Below, one piece after another: positions 29,957 through 37,718 of a stretch of 41,759 bases of DNA. The stretch is taken from assembly GCF_007421815.1 (NCBI RefSeq), contig NZ_VLNT01000007.1, positions 1 through 41,759 of the forward strand, written 5' to 3'. A program made the position numbers and the translations under genes. Each line of letters begins with the position of its first letter. Position 1 is the first letter of the stretch. The stretch comes from Aeromicrobium piscarium (GTDB lineage Bacteria > Actinomycetota > Actinomycetes > Propionibacteriales > Nocardioidaceae). Under the pieces are notes generated by a model. The model ran no database searches and was not told the DNA's origin. It worked only from the letters and a program-made list of their open reading frames with translations.

Positions 29957-29966
29957 GGATCCTCAG
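29953..29966. terminator. Perfect palindrome CTGAGGATCCTCAG spanning two convergent stop codons
   Basis: A 14-bp fully symmetric sequence contains the TGA of the glycine-zipper gene (29954-29956) and the TGA of the minus-strand DeoR gene (29965-29963). It could act as a small bidirectional hairpin, but there is no T-run on either side, so terminator function is uncertain. Confidence 0.3.
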
Positions 29967-30736
29967 AGGGGGACGACCGTGACGTTGACACCGTGGTCCT
30001 GGATGTCGCCGACGTGATCGGCGTCGACTCCCTCGTTCGTGATGACGACATCGACATCGCTCAACGGTGCGACGCGGGCGAACTCCTCGCGACCGAACTT
30101 GGATGAGTCGGCGAGCACGACCGCCGAGCGGGCGGCCTGCATGAGCTTGGACTTGACGGCCGCCTCGGCGACATTGTGCGTCGTGATGCCGTGGCGGACG
30201 TTGACACCGTCGACGCTCAGGAAGACGGCGTCGAGGGTGAGCTTGTCGATCAGCTCCTCCGTCCACGGCCCGACGGCGGAGCGTGAATTGGCCACCACCT
30301 GACCTCCCAGCAGGTGCACGCTGACGTGCGGGTGGCCGGCCAGCATGCCGGCGACGACCAGCGAGTAGGTCACCACCGTCAGGTGGCGATCGGGTCCGAT
30401 CTGCTCGGCGAGTTTGATCGTGGACGTGCCCGCGTCGATGGCGATCGTGGAGTCCTCCTCGACCAGATCGAGGGCGGCGCGGGCGATGGCAGCCTTCTCG
30501 TCGGCGAAGAGATTCTGCCGTCCCGCATCGGTCACCGGCGCCGCGAAGGACGTCCGTTCGACGCGGACCGCTCCACCGTGGGTACGGCGCAGTAGGCCCC
30601 GGCGTTCCAGCTCGCTGAGGTCGCGGCGGATCGTCTCGGGGGTGACGTCGAAGGTGGTGGCGAGCTCGTGCACGGTCACGCGGTCGTGCTGCCGGACGGC
30701 AGCGGCGATCTCCCGGTGGCGCTCGGTGGCGTACAT
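29963..30736 (-). CDS. DeoR-family transcriptional regulator of the polyol operon
   Basis: The 257-aa protein has an N-terminal DeoR helix-turn-helix (RHREIAAAVRQHDRVTVHELATTFDVTPETIRRDLSELERRGLLRRTHGGAV, residues ~5-55) and a C-terminal ISOCOT-like sensor domain (DEKAAIARAALDLVEEDSTIAIDAGTSTIKLAEQI, LSVDGVNVRHGITTHNVAEAAVKSKLMQAARSAVVLADSSKFG). DeoR proteins of this type repress sugar or polyol operons and respond to a phosphorylated intermediate. I used ATG 30736 (a CATGAT -10-like box lies 7 nt before it); the ATG at 30748 is an alternative. It diverges from the dehydrogenase/PTS operon across ~140 bp and is the obvious local regulator. Confidence 0.9.
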   Translation of the reverse strand: MYATERHREIAAAVRQHDRVTVHELATTFDVTPETIRRDLSELERRGLLRRTHGGAVRVERTSFAAPVTDAGRQNLFADEKAAIARAALDLVEEDSTIAIDAGTSTIKLAEQIGPDRHLTVVTYSLVVAGMLAGHPHVSVHLLGGQVVANSRSAVGPWTEELIDKLTLDAVFLSVDGVNVRHGITTHNVAEAAVKSKLMQAARSAVVLADSSKFGREEFARVAPLSDVDVVITNEGVDADHVGDIQDHGVNVTVVPL

Positions 30737-30777
30737 GGTCCACATCATGCCATATCGGAACCAAACACAGATCTCTA

Positions 30778-30807
30778 TTGACTTGTTTCTGTCCGTACGT
30801 GTCTACT
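30778..30807 (+). promoter_or_regulatory. Putative promoter of the polyol PTS operon
   Basis: TTGACT (30778-30783) and TCTACT (30802-30807) are 18 bp apart. The segment also holds two copies of ACTTGT (30781 and 30805) and an AT-richer CCAAACACAG just upstream, candidate DeoR half-sites. A transcript would carry a leader of ~65 nt before the dehydrogenase start. Confidence 0.4.
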
Positions 30808-30837
30808 TGTGCCCGTTACATTGTCATGTGCGTCACA

Positions 30838-30856
30838 CCGCGGTCCACGACCGCGG
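30838..30856 (+). promoter_or_regulatory. Leader hairpin before the dehydrogenase gene
   Basis: CCGCGGT-CCACG-ACCGCGG, a perfect 7-bp GC-rich stem with a 5-nt loop, ends 23 nt before the ATG at 30880 and just upstream of the GTGAGG ribosome-binding region. It would stabilise or modulate translation of the operon mRNA. Confidence 0.4.
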
Positions 30857-30879
30857 CGCACCGAGTGAGGGTGAGGCGA

Positions 30880-31905
30880 ATGAAACAAGCGGTCTACCAC
30901 GGCATCGAGGATGTCCGGATCACCGAGGTCGAGATCCCGACGCCGGGCCCCGGCGAGGTCGTGGTGCAGAACAAGGTCACGCTGACCTGTGGCACCGACG
31001 TCAAGATGTTCATGCGCGGCTACCGGTACGACCCGCCGCACCTCATCGGACACGAGGCCGCCGGCATCGTCCACGCCGTCGGAGAAGGAGTGACCCGGTT
31101 CGCGGTGGGCGACCGGGTCGTCGCGCACAACACCGCCCCGTGCCACCAGTGCTACTACTGCAAGAAGGGCAACCACTCCATGTGCGTGGACCTGCCCTCC
31201 AACCTCGGCGCCTATGCCGAGTACCAGCTCATCCCCGCCAACATCGTCCGCGAGACGATGTTCCGGTTGCCCGATGACATGCCCTACGAGCAGGCCGCGC
31301 TCACCGAGCCGCTCGCCTGTGCGGTCTACGGCACCGCGATGGTCCCGATCGAGCTCGGCGACACCGTCGTGGTCAACGGCTGTGGCCCCATCGGCCTGAT
31401 GTTCGTCCGCCTCGCGCATCTGCGCGGAGCTCGCGTCATCGCCACCGATGTCAACGAGAAGCGCCTGCAGCTTGCCACCAAGCTCGGCGCACAGCACGTC
31501 GTCGCGATCACCGCGGACATCGACCAGGTGGCTGCCGTGCGCGCCTTCACCGAGGACGAGCGGGGCGTCGACATCGCCATCGAGGCGGCCGGCCTCCCGC
31601 AGGTCTGGGAGCTGGCCTTCGACATGGTGTGCCCCGGCGGCACCGTGCTGTTCTTCGGTGGCACCAAGAAGGACACGTCGGTGACGCTGGACTGCACGCG
31701 TTTCCACTACGACCAGATCACCGCCAAGGGCGTCTTCCACACCACGCCGATCCACGTGCGCGCGGCCTTCGAGCTGCTCAGCATGGGCGCCATCCGGCAC
31801 GAGGACTTCGTCCAGAACTCCTACGAGCTCGACGATCTCGAGTCGGCGCTGCGCGAGCACGCACGCGGCGATGTCATCAAGAACGTCATCCGGTACGGCT
31901 CATGA
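30880..31905 (+). CDS. Zinc-dependent medium-chain polyol (or polyol-phosphate) dehydrogenase
   Basis: The 341-aa enzyme has the MDR layout. Catalytic zinc residues are C37, H58 and E59 in CGTDVKMFMRG...GHEAAG, and the structural zinc Cys are 88, 91, 94 and 102 (CHQCYYCKKGNHSMC). The Rossmann motif GCGPIG (~170) is followed by an acidic residue (ATDVNEKR), favouring NAD over NADP. It oxidises a secondary alcohol of a polyol, and within this operon the substrate is likely the polyol phosphate delivered by the PTS, as in galactitol-1-phosphate dehydrogenase. Its TGA overlaps the EIIA ATG by 4 nt. Confidence 0.88.
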   Translation: MKQAVYHGIEDVRITEVEIPTPGPGEVVVQNKVTLTCGTDVKMFMRGYRYDPPHLIGHEAAGIVHAVGEGVTRFAVGDRVVAHNTAPCHQCYYCKKGNHSMCVDLPSNLGAYAEYQLIPANIVRETMFRLPDDMPYEQAALTEPLACAVYGTAMVPIELGDTVVVNGCGPIGLMFVRLAHLRGARVIATDVNEKRLQLATKLGAQHVVAITADIDQVAAVRAFTEDERGVDIAIEAAGLPQVWELAFDMVCPGGTVLFFGGTKKDTSVTLDCTRFHYDQITAKGVFHTTPIHVRAAFELLSMGAIRHEDFVQNSYELDDLESALREHARGDVIKNVIRYGS

Positions 31906-32366
31906 ACGCGACCCGGCTGCTGCACCCGGACTTCGTCCGGACCGGTGTCGTCGCCTCCTCGGCCACCGACCTGCTGCGCTCGATGGCCGAGGAGCTGCGG
32001 CAGAGGGGGACCGTCAAGGACAGCTTCGCCGATGCCCTGCTGGCCCGCGAGGAGAAGTTCCCGACCGGCCTGCCGACCGCACCGATCGGCGTGGCCATCC
32101 CGCACACCGATGTCGAGCACGTCAACGAGTCCTTCGTCAGCGTCGCTCGGCTGGACCGGCCTATCGCCTTCCACCAGATGGGCGCCAATGAGCAGACCGT
32201 CGAGGTGTCCCTCGTCGTGATGCTCGCGCTGGCCGACAGCGCGGCGCAGCTTCCCATGCTCCAGTCGCTCATCGGCATGTTCTCCGATGCGGCGACCATG
32301 AACGCCCTCGTCGAGGCGGAGGGGAGCCGCGAGCTCCACGACGTCTTCGCCGCCACCATCTCCTGA
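31902..32366 (+). CDS. PTS EIIA component, mannitol/fructose/galactitol (EIIA-Fru) family
   Basis: The 154-aa phosphocarrier has the PTS_EIIA type-2 fold. The phosphorylated histidine is H68 in PIGVAIPHTDVEHV, preceded by LLAREEKFPTGLPT, a standard signature. It takes phosphate from HPr and passes it to the EIIB cysteine. Translationally coupled to the dehydrogenase gene. HPr and enzyme I are not in this window. Confidence 0.92.
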   Translation: MNATRLLHPDFVRTGVVASSATDLLRSMAEELRQRGTVKDSFADALLAREEKFPTGLPTAPIGVAIPHTDVEHVNESFVSVARLDRPIAFHQMGANEQTVEVSLVVMLALADSAAQLPMLQSLIGMFSDAATMNALVEAEGSRELHDVFAATIS

Positions 32367-32405
32367 TCCGACATCTCTCGATCCGAAAGTACGAGGTTCC
32401 AACCT

Positions 32406-32696
32406 ATGAAGACCATCATCGTGGCCTGCGGGGGAGGTATCGCCACCTCGCAGACCGTCGCCGTCAAGCTCGGCAATCTGCTCGATGACCGCGGCCTGCG
32501 CGGCCAGGTCGCCGTCGAGGCGATCAACATCAACTCGATCCCGAGCTATCTCGACACCGCCGATGCGTATGTGTCGATCGCCCAGTCCGGCGAGACCACC
32601 TACGACCTGCCGACGTTCAGCGGCATCCCCTTCCTCACCGGGATGGGCGCCGACGAGGAGTTCGACAAGATCCTGACCGCCCTCGGGCTGGCCTGA
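32406..32696 (+). CDS. PTS EIIB component, galactitol type
   Basis: The 96-aa protein begins KTIIVACGGGIATSQT; Cys8 in the CGGGIATS loop is the phosphorylation site of the lactose/galactitol EIIB fold (GatB-like). It hands the phosphate to the sugar during transport through EIIC. It lies 39 bp after EIIA and 11 bp before EIIC. Confidence 0.92.
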   Translation: MKTIIVACGGGIATSQTVAVKLGNLLDDRGLRGQVAVEAININSIPSYLDTADAYVSIAQSGETTYDLPTFSGIPFLTGMGADEEFDKILTALGLA

Positions 32697-32707
32697 GGAG
32701 CGCCGCG

Positions 32708-34081
32708 ATGGATGTCATCCGTTCGGTCTTCCAATGGCTGATCGACCTGGGAGCCCCGGTCTTCCTGGCGATCATCCTCACGCTCATCGGCATCGTCTTC
32801 CGCATGAAGATCACGCGGGCGATCTCCGCGGGTCTGACGCTCGGGGTGGCGCTCGCCGGCATCACGCTCGTCGTCGACTACATGCTGCAGAACGTCGGCG
32901 AGGCGTCGAAGGCCTTCGTGGAGAACACCGGCGTGAGCCTGACCGCCCTCGACATGGGGTGGCCGCCGGCGCTCGGCATGGCCTGGGGATGGCAGTTCGC
33001 CTTCCTCATGTTCCCGATCCAGATCGTCGTCAACCTGGTGATGCTGGCCTTGCGCTGGACCAGCTGCCTCAACGTCGATATGTGGAATGTCGGCAACAAG
33101 GTGCTCACGGCCTTCCTCGTCACCTATGTCTCCGACATGGTCTGGCTGGGCTTCACCGTGGCCGCCCTGCAGGCGGTCGCCGAGCTCAAGAACGCCGACG
33201 TGACGCGCTACCGGCTGCAGAAGCTCACCGGCATCCCGGGTGTCTCGATGCCGCACCCGATGTTCCTCACCGGCATCTGGCTCTACCCCTTCATCAAGGT
33301 GATGGACCGGCTGCTGCCCAGCACCTGGAATATCGACGCGCAGAAGCTCCGCGACAAGATCGGCGTCTTCGGTGAGAACCACGTCATGGGCTTCCTCATC
33401 GGCTGCGGTATCGGCGCGCTCGGCGGTTACGGGCCGAGTGCTGTGCTGACGCTGGGCATTCAGGCCGCGGCGGCGCTGACCCTGTTCCCGATGGTGGCCA
33501 AGCTGTTCACCACGGCACTCACGCCGGTGAGCGAGGCGGCGACCAATTTCACCAAACGGCGATTCAACGACCGCGAGTTCACCATCGGGCTGGACTGGCC
33601 GATCATGGCCGGCCGCTCCGAGCACTGGCTGCTGATGATCCTCACGATCCCGGTGCTGCTGCTCTATGCGCTCATCCTGCCCGGGAACATGGTGCTGCCC
33701 TTCGGCGGTCTGATGAACATCTGCCTGGTGGTGCCGCTGTTCTTCTTCACGATGGGCAATTTCGTGAAGATGGCGATCGGCACGATCATCGGCATCCCGA
33801 TGCAGCTGTACGTGGCGACCTTCTTCGCGCCGTACTTCACCTCACTGGCCGAGCGGACCGGAGGCGTGGAGCCGCCCGCGGGCCAGCAGCTGGCGTGGTT
33901 CGGCATGGACATCTCCGAGCTGCGCTACATCGTCGTCGACGCCGCCTCGGGCAGCCTGATCGGCATCGCGCTGGCCGTGGTGACCGCCGTGCTCGCCTTC
34001 TTCTACTTCCGCGGTATCAAGCGCGACGACCTGGTCTTCAAGGCAGAACTGGAGGGAACGAATGTCGCCCCGAACACGTGA
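32708..34081 (+). CDS. PTS EIIC component, galactitol (GatC) family permease
   Basis: The 457-aa integral membrane protein binds and translocates the polyol while it is phosphorylated. It has ten or more hydrophobic segments and GatC-like features: an early VFQWLIDLGAPVFLAIILTLIGIVFRMK, ALGMAWGWQFAFLMFPIQIVVNL, LRWTSCLNVDMWNVGNKVLTAF, FGENHVMGFLIGCGIGALGGYG and PFGGLMNICLVVPLFFFTMGN. GatC-family proteins transport galactitol and other polyols or pentitols, so the substrate is left open. GAGGAG precedes the ATG. The 3' end overlaps the 66-aa membrane protein gene by 20 nt. Confidence 0.92.
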   Translation: MDVIRSVFQWLIDLGAPVFLAIILTLIGIVFRMKITRAISAGLTLGVALAGITLVVDYMLQNVGEASKAFVENTGVSLTALDMGWPPALGMAWGWQFAFLMFPIQIVVNLVMLALRWTSCLNVDMWNVGNKVLTAFLVTYVSDMVWLGFTVAALQAVAELKNADVTRYRLQKLTGIPGVSMPHPMFLTGIWLYPFIKVMDRLLPSTWNIDAQKLRDKIGVFGENHVMGFLIGCGIGALGGYGPSAVLTLGIQAAAALTLFPMVAKLFTTALTPVSEAATNFTKRRFNDREFTIGLDWPIMAGRSEHWLLMILTIPVLLLYALILPGNMVLPFGGLMNICLVVPLFFFTMGNFVKMAIGTIIGIPMQLYVATFFAPYFTSLAERTGGVEPPAGQQLAWFGMDISELRYIVVDAASGSLIGIALAVVTAVLAFFYFRGIKRDDLVFKAELEGTNVAPNT

Positions 34082-34262
34082 GCTGAGCCTGCGAGTGGCC
34101 TTCGGCGCCGGTGTGCTGCTGAGCGTGGTGTTCCTGGTGGTCAGCGTGATCACCTGGAGCCTCCCGCTCGGCGCGTGCGCCCTGGTGCTGGCCGTCCTGC
34201 TGACCAAGAACCTGGACGTCATCGGCGTCGACGTGGACCGTAGAAAGGGCACTTCCGCATGA
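34062..34262 (+). CDS. 66-aa two-helix membrane protein inside the PTS operon
   Basis: I recognise no family. The sequence has a basic N-terminus (MSPRTRELSLR), two hydrophobic segments (~12-30 and 34-48) and the polar tail KNLDVIGVDVDRRKGTSA, suggesting both ends lie in the cytoplasm. It overlaps EIIC by 20 nt and the aldolase start by 4 nt and has a GGAGG ribosome-binding site, so it is translated with the operon. Possible roles are assembly or regulation of the EIIC permease; this is inference from position. Confidence 0.65.
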   Translation: MSPRTRELSLRVAFGAGVLLSVVFLVVSVITWSLPLGACALVLAVLLTKNLDVIGVDVDRRKGTSA

Positions 34263-35071
34263 TGAACCCTCAGCTCGATCGATTCTTTGAGGCCGTCGTG
34301 GACCTGTGCGGCGATCTCTACCGACTCGGCTGGGCGGAGAATCACGCCGGCAACCTCAGCTACCGGCTGAGCGAGGACGAGCGACGACTCTTCGGAGAGG
34401 GCGACCAGCGCCGGACCGTGACGCTGGACGAGCCGCTGCCGGCCTTGGCGGGTGAGAGCTTCCTCGTCACCTCGGCCGGCAGCCCCTTCCGGCTGCTGGT
34501 CAAGGAGCCGCGCCGGCACACCGGAGTCATCGACATGGCCTCGGACGGTGGCTCCTATGACATCGTCTGGGGACTGATCGGCGACCGGAGGCCGACCAGC
34601 GAGCTGCCCGCCCACCTGCGGGGTCACGCGGAACGTGGCGTGGTCGACCCGGAGAACCGGGTGGTGCTGCATTGCCACCCGACACATCTGGTCGCGATGA
34701 CCCACGTGCACCCGCTCGACGAGGTCGCCTTCACGCGGGCACTCTGGGCGACCAACTCCGAGTCGATCCTGGCGATCCCCGAGGGGATCGGCCTGCTCCC
34801 GTGGATGGTGTGCGGCACGGACACGATCGGCATCGAGTCGGCGCGGAAGTTCCGTGAGGTGAGCGTCGTGGTCTGGCCCTATCACGGGGTGCTCGTCGGG
34901 GGGCGGTCCTTGCAGGCGGCGATGGGCATGGTCGAGAGTGTCGACAAGGCCGCCGAGACCTGGCTGCTCTCCCGAGGCCCCGAGCAGCACGCGATCGAGG
35001 AGGATCAGCTGCGCGAACTCGCCGAGGAGTTCGACATCCACCCACCCGCCCGCTTCCTCTCCCGTTCCTAA
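34259..35071 (+). CDS. Class II aldolase, rhamnulose-1-phosphate aldolase (RhaD) type
   Basis: The 270-aa protein resembles E. coli RhaD along its length: WAENHAGNLSYRL near the N-terminus, FLVTSAGSPF, DGGSYDIVWGL, the catalytic Glu115 in PTSELPAHLRGH, zinc ligands H138 and H140 in VLHCHPTHL and H209 in WPYHGV, and LPWMVCGTDTIG. RhaD cleaves a ketose 1-phosphate to DHAP and an aldehyde (lactaldehyde in rhamnose breakdown). No rhamnose isomerase or rhamnulokinase is present; instead a PTS and dehydrogenase precede it, so the natural substrate is probably a ketose phosphate from a polyol. The two tandem ATGs at 34259 and 34262 are both possible starts. Confidence 0.85.
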   Translation: MMNPQLDRFFEAVVDLCGDLYRLGWAENHAGNLSYRLSEDERRLFGEGDQRRTVTLDEPLPALAGESFLVTSAGSPFRLLVKEPRRHTGVIDMASDGGSYDIVWGLIGDRRPTSELPAHLRGHAERGVVDPENRVVLHCHPTHLVAMTHVHPLDEVAFTRALWATNSESILAIPEGIGLLPWMVCGTDTIGIESARKFREVSVVVWPYHGVLVGGRSLQAAMGMVESVDKAAETWLLSRGPEQHAIEEDQLRELAEEFDIHPPARFLSRS

Positions 35072-35080
35072 GGAGCCGAC

Positions 35081-36724
35081 ATGTCCACTCCGTTCTCCCC
35101 CGATCAGTCCCCGCACGTGGAGGCACTGCGCGGTCTCGCCCTGACCAGCGATGTCGTCGGCTACTCCGCCGATCCGGTGTTCGCCTGGAATCGCGACCGT
35201 GATCCGGCTCGCCGCGTCGTGCTCGCCAGCGGCGGCGGCGCCGGACACGAGCCGATGCATGCGGGATTCCTCGGGCGGGGCGGTCTGGATGTGGCCGTGC
35301 CCGGGGAGGTGTTCACCTCGCCGCACAACGGGCAGATCGTCGCCGGGGTGCAGCAGGTCGCCCGATCCGGTGACGAGGTCCTGTTGATCGTCAAGAACTA
35401 CACGGGCGATGTCATCAACTTCGCCATCGCGGCGGAGCGACTGACCGCCGACGGCTGCCGGGTCGCCACGGTGCTCGTGGAGGACGATCTCGGCAGCGAG
35501 GGCGCCGCCGTCGGCCGTCGCGGCACCGGCGCGACGGTGGTGATCGAGAAGATCCTCGGTGCCGCCGCGGACGCCGGGGATGGACTAGAGGAGCTGCAGC
35601 GGCTGGGGGAGGCGGTGGCGGAACGGTCCCGGTCGCTGGCGGTGGCGCGTGCCTCCCACACGCGTCCGGGCGGGGGCGCGGGCTTCGAGGTGGGCGACGG
35701 TCTGCTCGAGTACGGCGTCGGCATTCACGGCGAGACCGCTGCCGAGACGATCGAGGATCCGGGGCTCGAGGCGCTGGTCGAGCGGATGGTGAACGAGCTG
35801 CTGGACGCCCTCGGGGAGGCCGAGCACGGCCATCTGGTGATGGTCAACGGACTCGGCGGCGTCAGCAATCTCGAGCTGGCGCACATCAGCGCTCGCGTCG
35901 CCGAGGTCATGGCCGACCGCGATGCTCCGGTGGCGAGCCTGGTGAGCGGCACGTTCATCTCGGCTCTGGACATGCGCGGCTTCTCGATCACGGTCACCGC
36001 GGTGGACGATCCCGGGTGGATCGATCACTGGCTGGCCCCGCATGCGACGGCGCTGCCGCGGCCGGTCGCGGCCGGTGTCGTCGAGCCGCATCAGGGTGCG
36101 ACGGACGAGTCGGCCGGATCCCGCGAGTCCAGCGCGTGGCTGGACGATCTCGCCGAGCAGTTCGCGGCTTTGCGCGATCCGCTCAATGCACTCGATCAGC
36201 GCACGGGCGACGGGGACCTGGGAACCAATATCGCCCAGGGCCTTTCTCGCGCCGCGCGTCGCGGTGGCGGCGATCTGGGCAGCGAGCTGGCGTCGATGGC
36301 GGGCGCCTTCCTCGACGAGGTGGGCGGCTCGAGCGGACCACTGTTCGGCCTCGTGCTGTCCGAGATCGCCCGGACGGCGGGCGATGGTGCCGGTCCTCGG
36401 GATCTCGGCCGCGGGCTGCGATCCGGCGTCGAGGCGGTCCGCCGCGTGGGCGGAGCGGAGCCGGGCGATCGGACCATGGTCGACGCCCTCGCGCCGGCCG
36501 CCGAGCGCGAGGCGCTTGACGCCGAGGCCGTCGCGGCGGCCGTGGAGGGTGCCGAGAGCACCCGGACGATGACGGCCCGTCGCGGCCGCGCCAGCTATCT
36601 CGGCGAACGTGTCCTCGGGACCCCCGATCCCGGTGCCGTCGCCGCAGCCCTGCTGCTGCGGAGCATCGCGGAACGGTCGGGAGCCGATCTCGGTGATCTC
36701 GACACGGCCGCCCTGCTCGACTGA
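35081..36724 (+). CDS. Fused ATP-dependent dihydroxyacetone kinase (DhaK-DhaL)
   Basis: The 547-aa protein joins a DhaK domain (~1-325; SGGGAGHEPMHAGFLGRGGLDVAVPGEVFTSP and the substrate-binding His216 in GVGIHGE) to a DhaL ATP-binding domain (~350-545; DQRTGDGDLGTNI, where the Asp residues bind Mg-ATP, and GGSSGPLFG). This ATP-dependent single-chain form phosphorylates dihydroxyacetone, glyceraldehyde or erythrulose-like ketoses. As the last gene of the operon, 9 bp after the aldolase, it most likely phosphorylates the free three- or four-carbon product of aldol cleavage. Erythrulose-type kinases of mycobacteria are close relatives, so a tetrulose substrate is an alternative. Confidence 0.9.
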   Translation: MSTPFSPDQSPHVEALRGLALTSDVVGYSADPVFAWNRDRDPARRVVLASGGGAGHEPMHAGFLGRGGLDVAVPGEVFTSPHNGQIVAGVQQVARSGDEVLLIVKNYTGDVINFAIAAERLTADGCRVATVLVEDDLGSEGAAVGRRGTGATVVIEKILGAAADAGDGLEELQRLGEAVAERSRSLAVARASHTRPGGGAGFEVGDGLLEYGVGIHGETAAETIEDPGLEALVERMVNELLDALGEAEHGHLVMVNGLGGVSNLELAHISARVAEVMADRDAPVASLVSGTFISALDMRGFSITVTAVDDPGWIDHWLAPHATALPRPVAAGVVEPHQGATDESAGSRESSAWLDDLAEQFAALRDPLNALDQRTGDGDLGTNIAQGLSRAARRGGGDLGSELASMAGAFLDEVGGSSGPLFGLVLSEIARTAGDGAGPRDLGRGLRSGVEAVRRVGGAEPGDRTMVDALAPAAEREALDAEAVAAAVEGAESTRTMTARRGRASYLGERVLGTPDPGAVAAALLLRSIAERSGADLGDLDTAALLD

Positions 36725-36771
36725 GCGGGCTTGGCTCGCGGACCCCAGGCCCCGGTGGTAGTCCGGTAGAC

Positions 36772-37350
36772 ATGCGTGTCTATGCGACCTGCGCCGTGCT
36801 GCTCGTCCTCCTCGTGAGCGGATGCGGCGGCGACGGTGATGCCCCCGATCCGTCGGCGTCCTCCTCGGCACCCAGCCCGACGGCATCCTCGGCTCCGGAG
36901 GCCGACGAACCGTCGGCAGGTGACGAGGACCAGGTGGCGACCTGCGCTACCGGGGACCTCTCCGTCGTCGTGACGCCCGAGTCCGGTGGGGGAGCCGAGG
37001 GGACCCAGTACAGCGATGTCACGCTCACCAACACCGGCGGCGAACCGTGCGCGATGACCGGCTGGCCGGGGGTCTCCTATGTCACCGGGGACGATGGCGA
37101 GCAGGTCGGTGCCCCGGCCGACCGCGAAGGCGATCCGGCGGTCATCACGCTGCAGCCTGAGGGGACCGCCACGGCCCGCCTCGCCGAGACGAATGCCGGC
37201 GACTACGGCGACGTGTGCCGCACCACCGAGGTGCGCGGGCTGCGCGTCTACCCGCCGAATCAGCAGGATGCGGTGTTCGTGGAACGGCCCGGGGAGGCGT
37301 GCGCGTTCACCGAGATCCACCAGCTGACGATCGATCCCGTCACGGGGTGA
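36772..37350 (+). CDS. DUF4232-type lipoprotein
   Basis: The 192-aa protein has a signal peptide and lipobox LVSGC (Cys18), followed by a Ser/Pro/Ala linker (~22-50) and a beta-rich DUF4232 domain with paired Cys (VATCATGDL, GGEPCAMTGWPGVSYV, DVCRTTEV, GEACAFTE). Members are cell-surface lipoproteins of unknown function in actinobacteria. It is on the same strand 47 bp after the kinase gene but probably has its own promoter, since its role does not match the operon. Confidence 0.85.
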   Translation: MRVYATCAVLLVLLVSGCGGDGDAPDPSASSSAPSPTASSAPEADEPSAGDEDQVATCATGDLSVVVTPESGGGAEGTQYSDVTLTNTGGEPCAMTGWPGVSYVTGDDGEQVGAPADREGDPAVITLQPEGTATARLAETNAGDYGDVCRTTEVRGLRVYPPNQQDAVFVERPGEACAFTEIHQLTIDPVTG

Positions 37351-37550
37351 TCGTCGCCGGTCGCCATCGACTGACGATGGTCGGGTGGTCGATGGTGCAC
37401 CGCGATCCGGTCGCCCACCTTCGCGGTGGCGGGGCAACCATTGCGTTCGCCGGGTCGTTGAGGGTGCACCGGCAACGGGCATGGACGGATAGCGGTGTGC
37501 AGCGAACCTTCCATCGTGGCCCTCGACCGGCTCACTGGCCGAGAATTCAG

Positions 37551-37578
37551 AGAAGCCCCGACCGTGGTCGGGGCTTCT
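37551..37578 (-). terminator. Hairpin terminator downstream of tRNA-Lys
   Basis: AGAAGCCCCGACC and its perfect complement form a 13-bp stem (2-nt minimal loop) 7 nt past the encoded CCA of the tRNA. On the minus strand it is followed by a mixed rather than pure T stretch. Its position and strength suggest termination of the tRNA transcript, and it may also stop the plus-strand lipoprotein transcript. Confidence 0.6.
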
Positions 37579-37584
37579 CCGGGG

Positions 37585-37660
<76 letters not shown>

Positions 37661-37718
37661 AGTGCGCTGTGCGCGAGATAGAACATTACCGCATCGCGCC
37701 AACGCCATGCCAATCGGG

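Noticed and set aside
30827..30837. TGTGCGTCACA as a CRP/GlxR site upstream of the polyol operon
   Set aside because: Only one good half-site, with the wrong spacing for TGTGA-N6-TCACA.
34259..35071. Naming the aldolase rhaD outright
   Set aside because: The family match is good, but the operon lacks rhamnose isomerase and rhamnulokinase, so the natural substrate is probably not rhamnulose 1-phosphate.
37364..37380. CCATCG-ACTGA-CGATGG hairpin after the DUF4232 gene
   Set aside because: Short stem with no T-run; not a convincing terminator. The rest of 37351-37550 shows nothing clear beyond two copies of GGTGCACCG.
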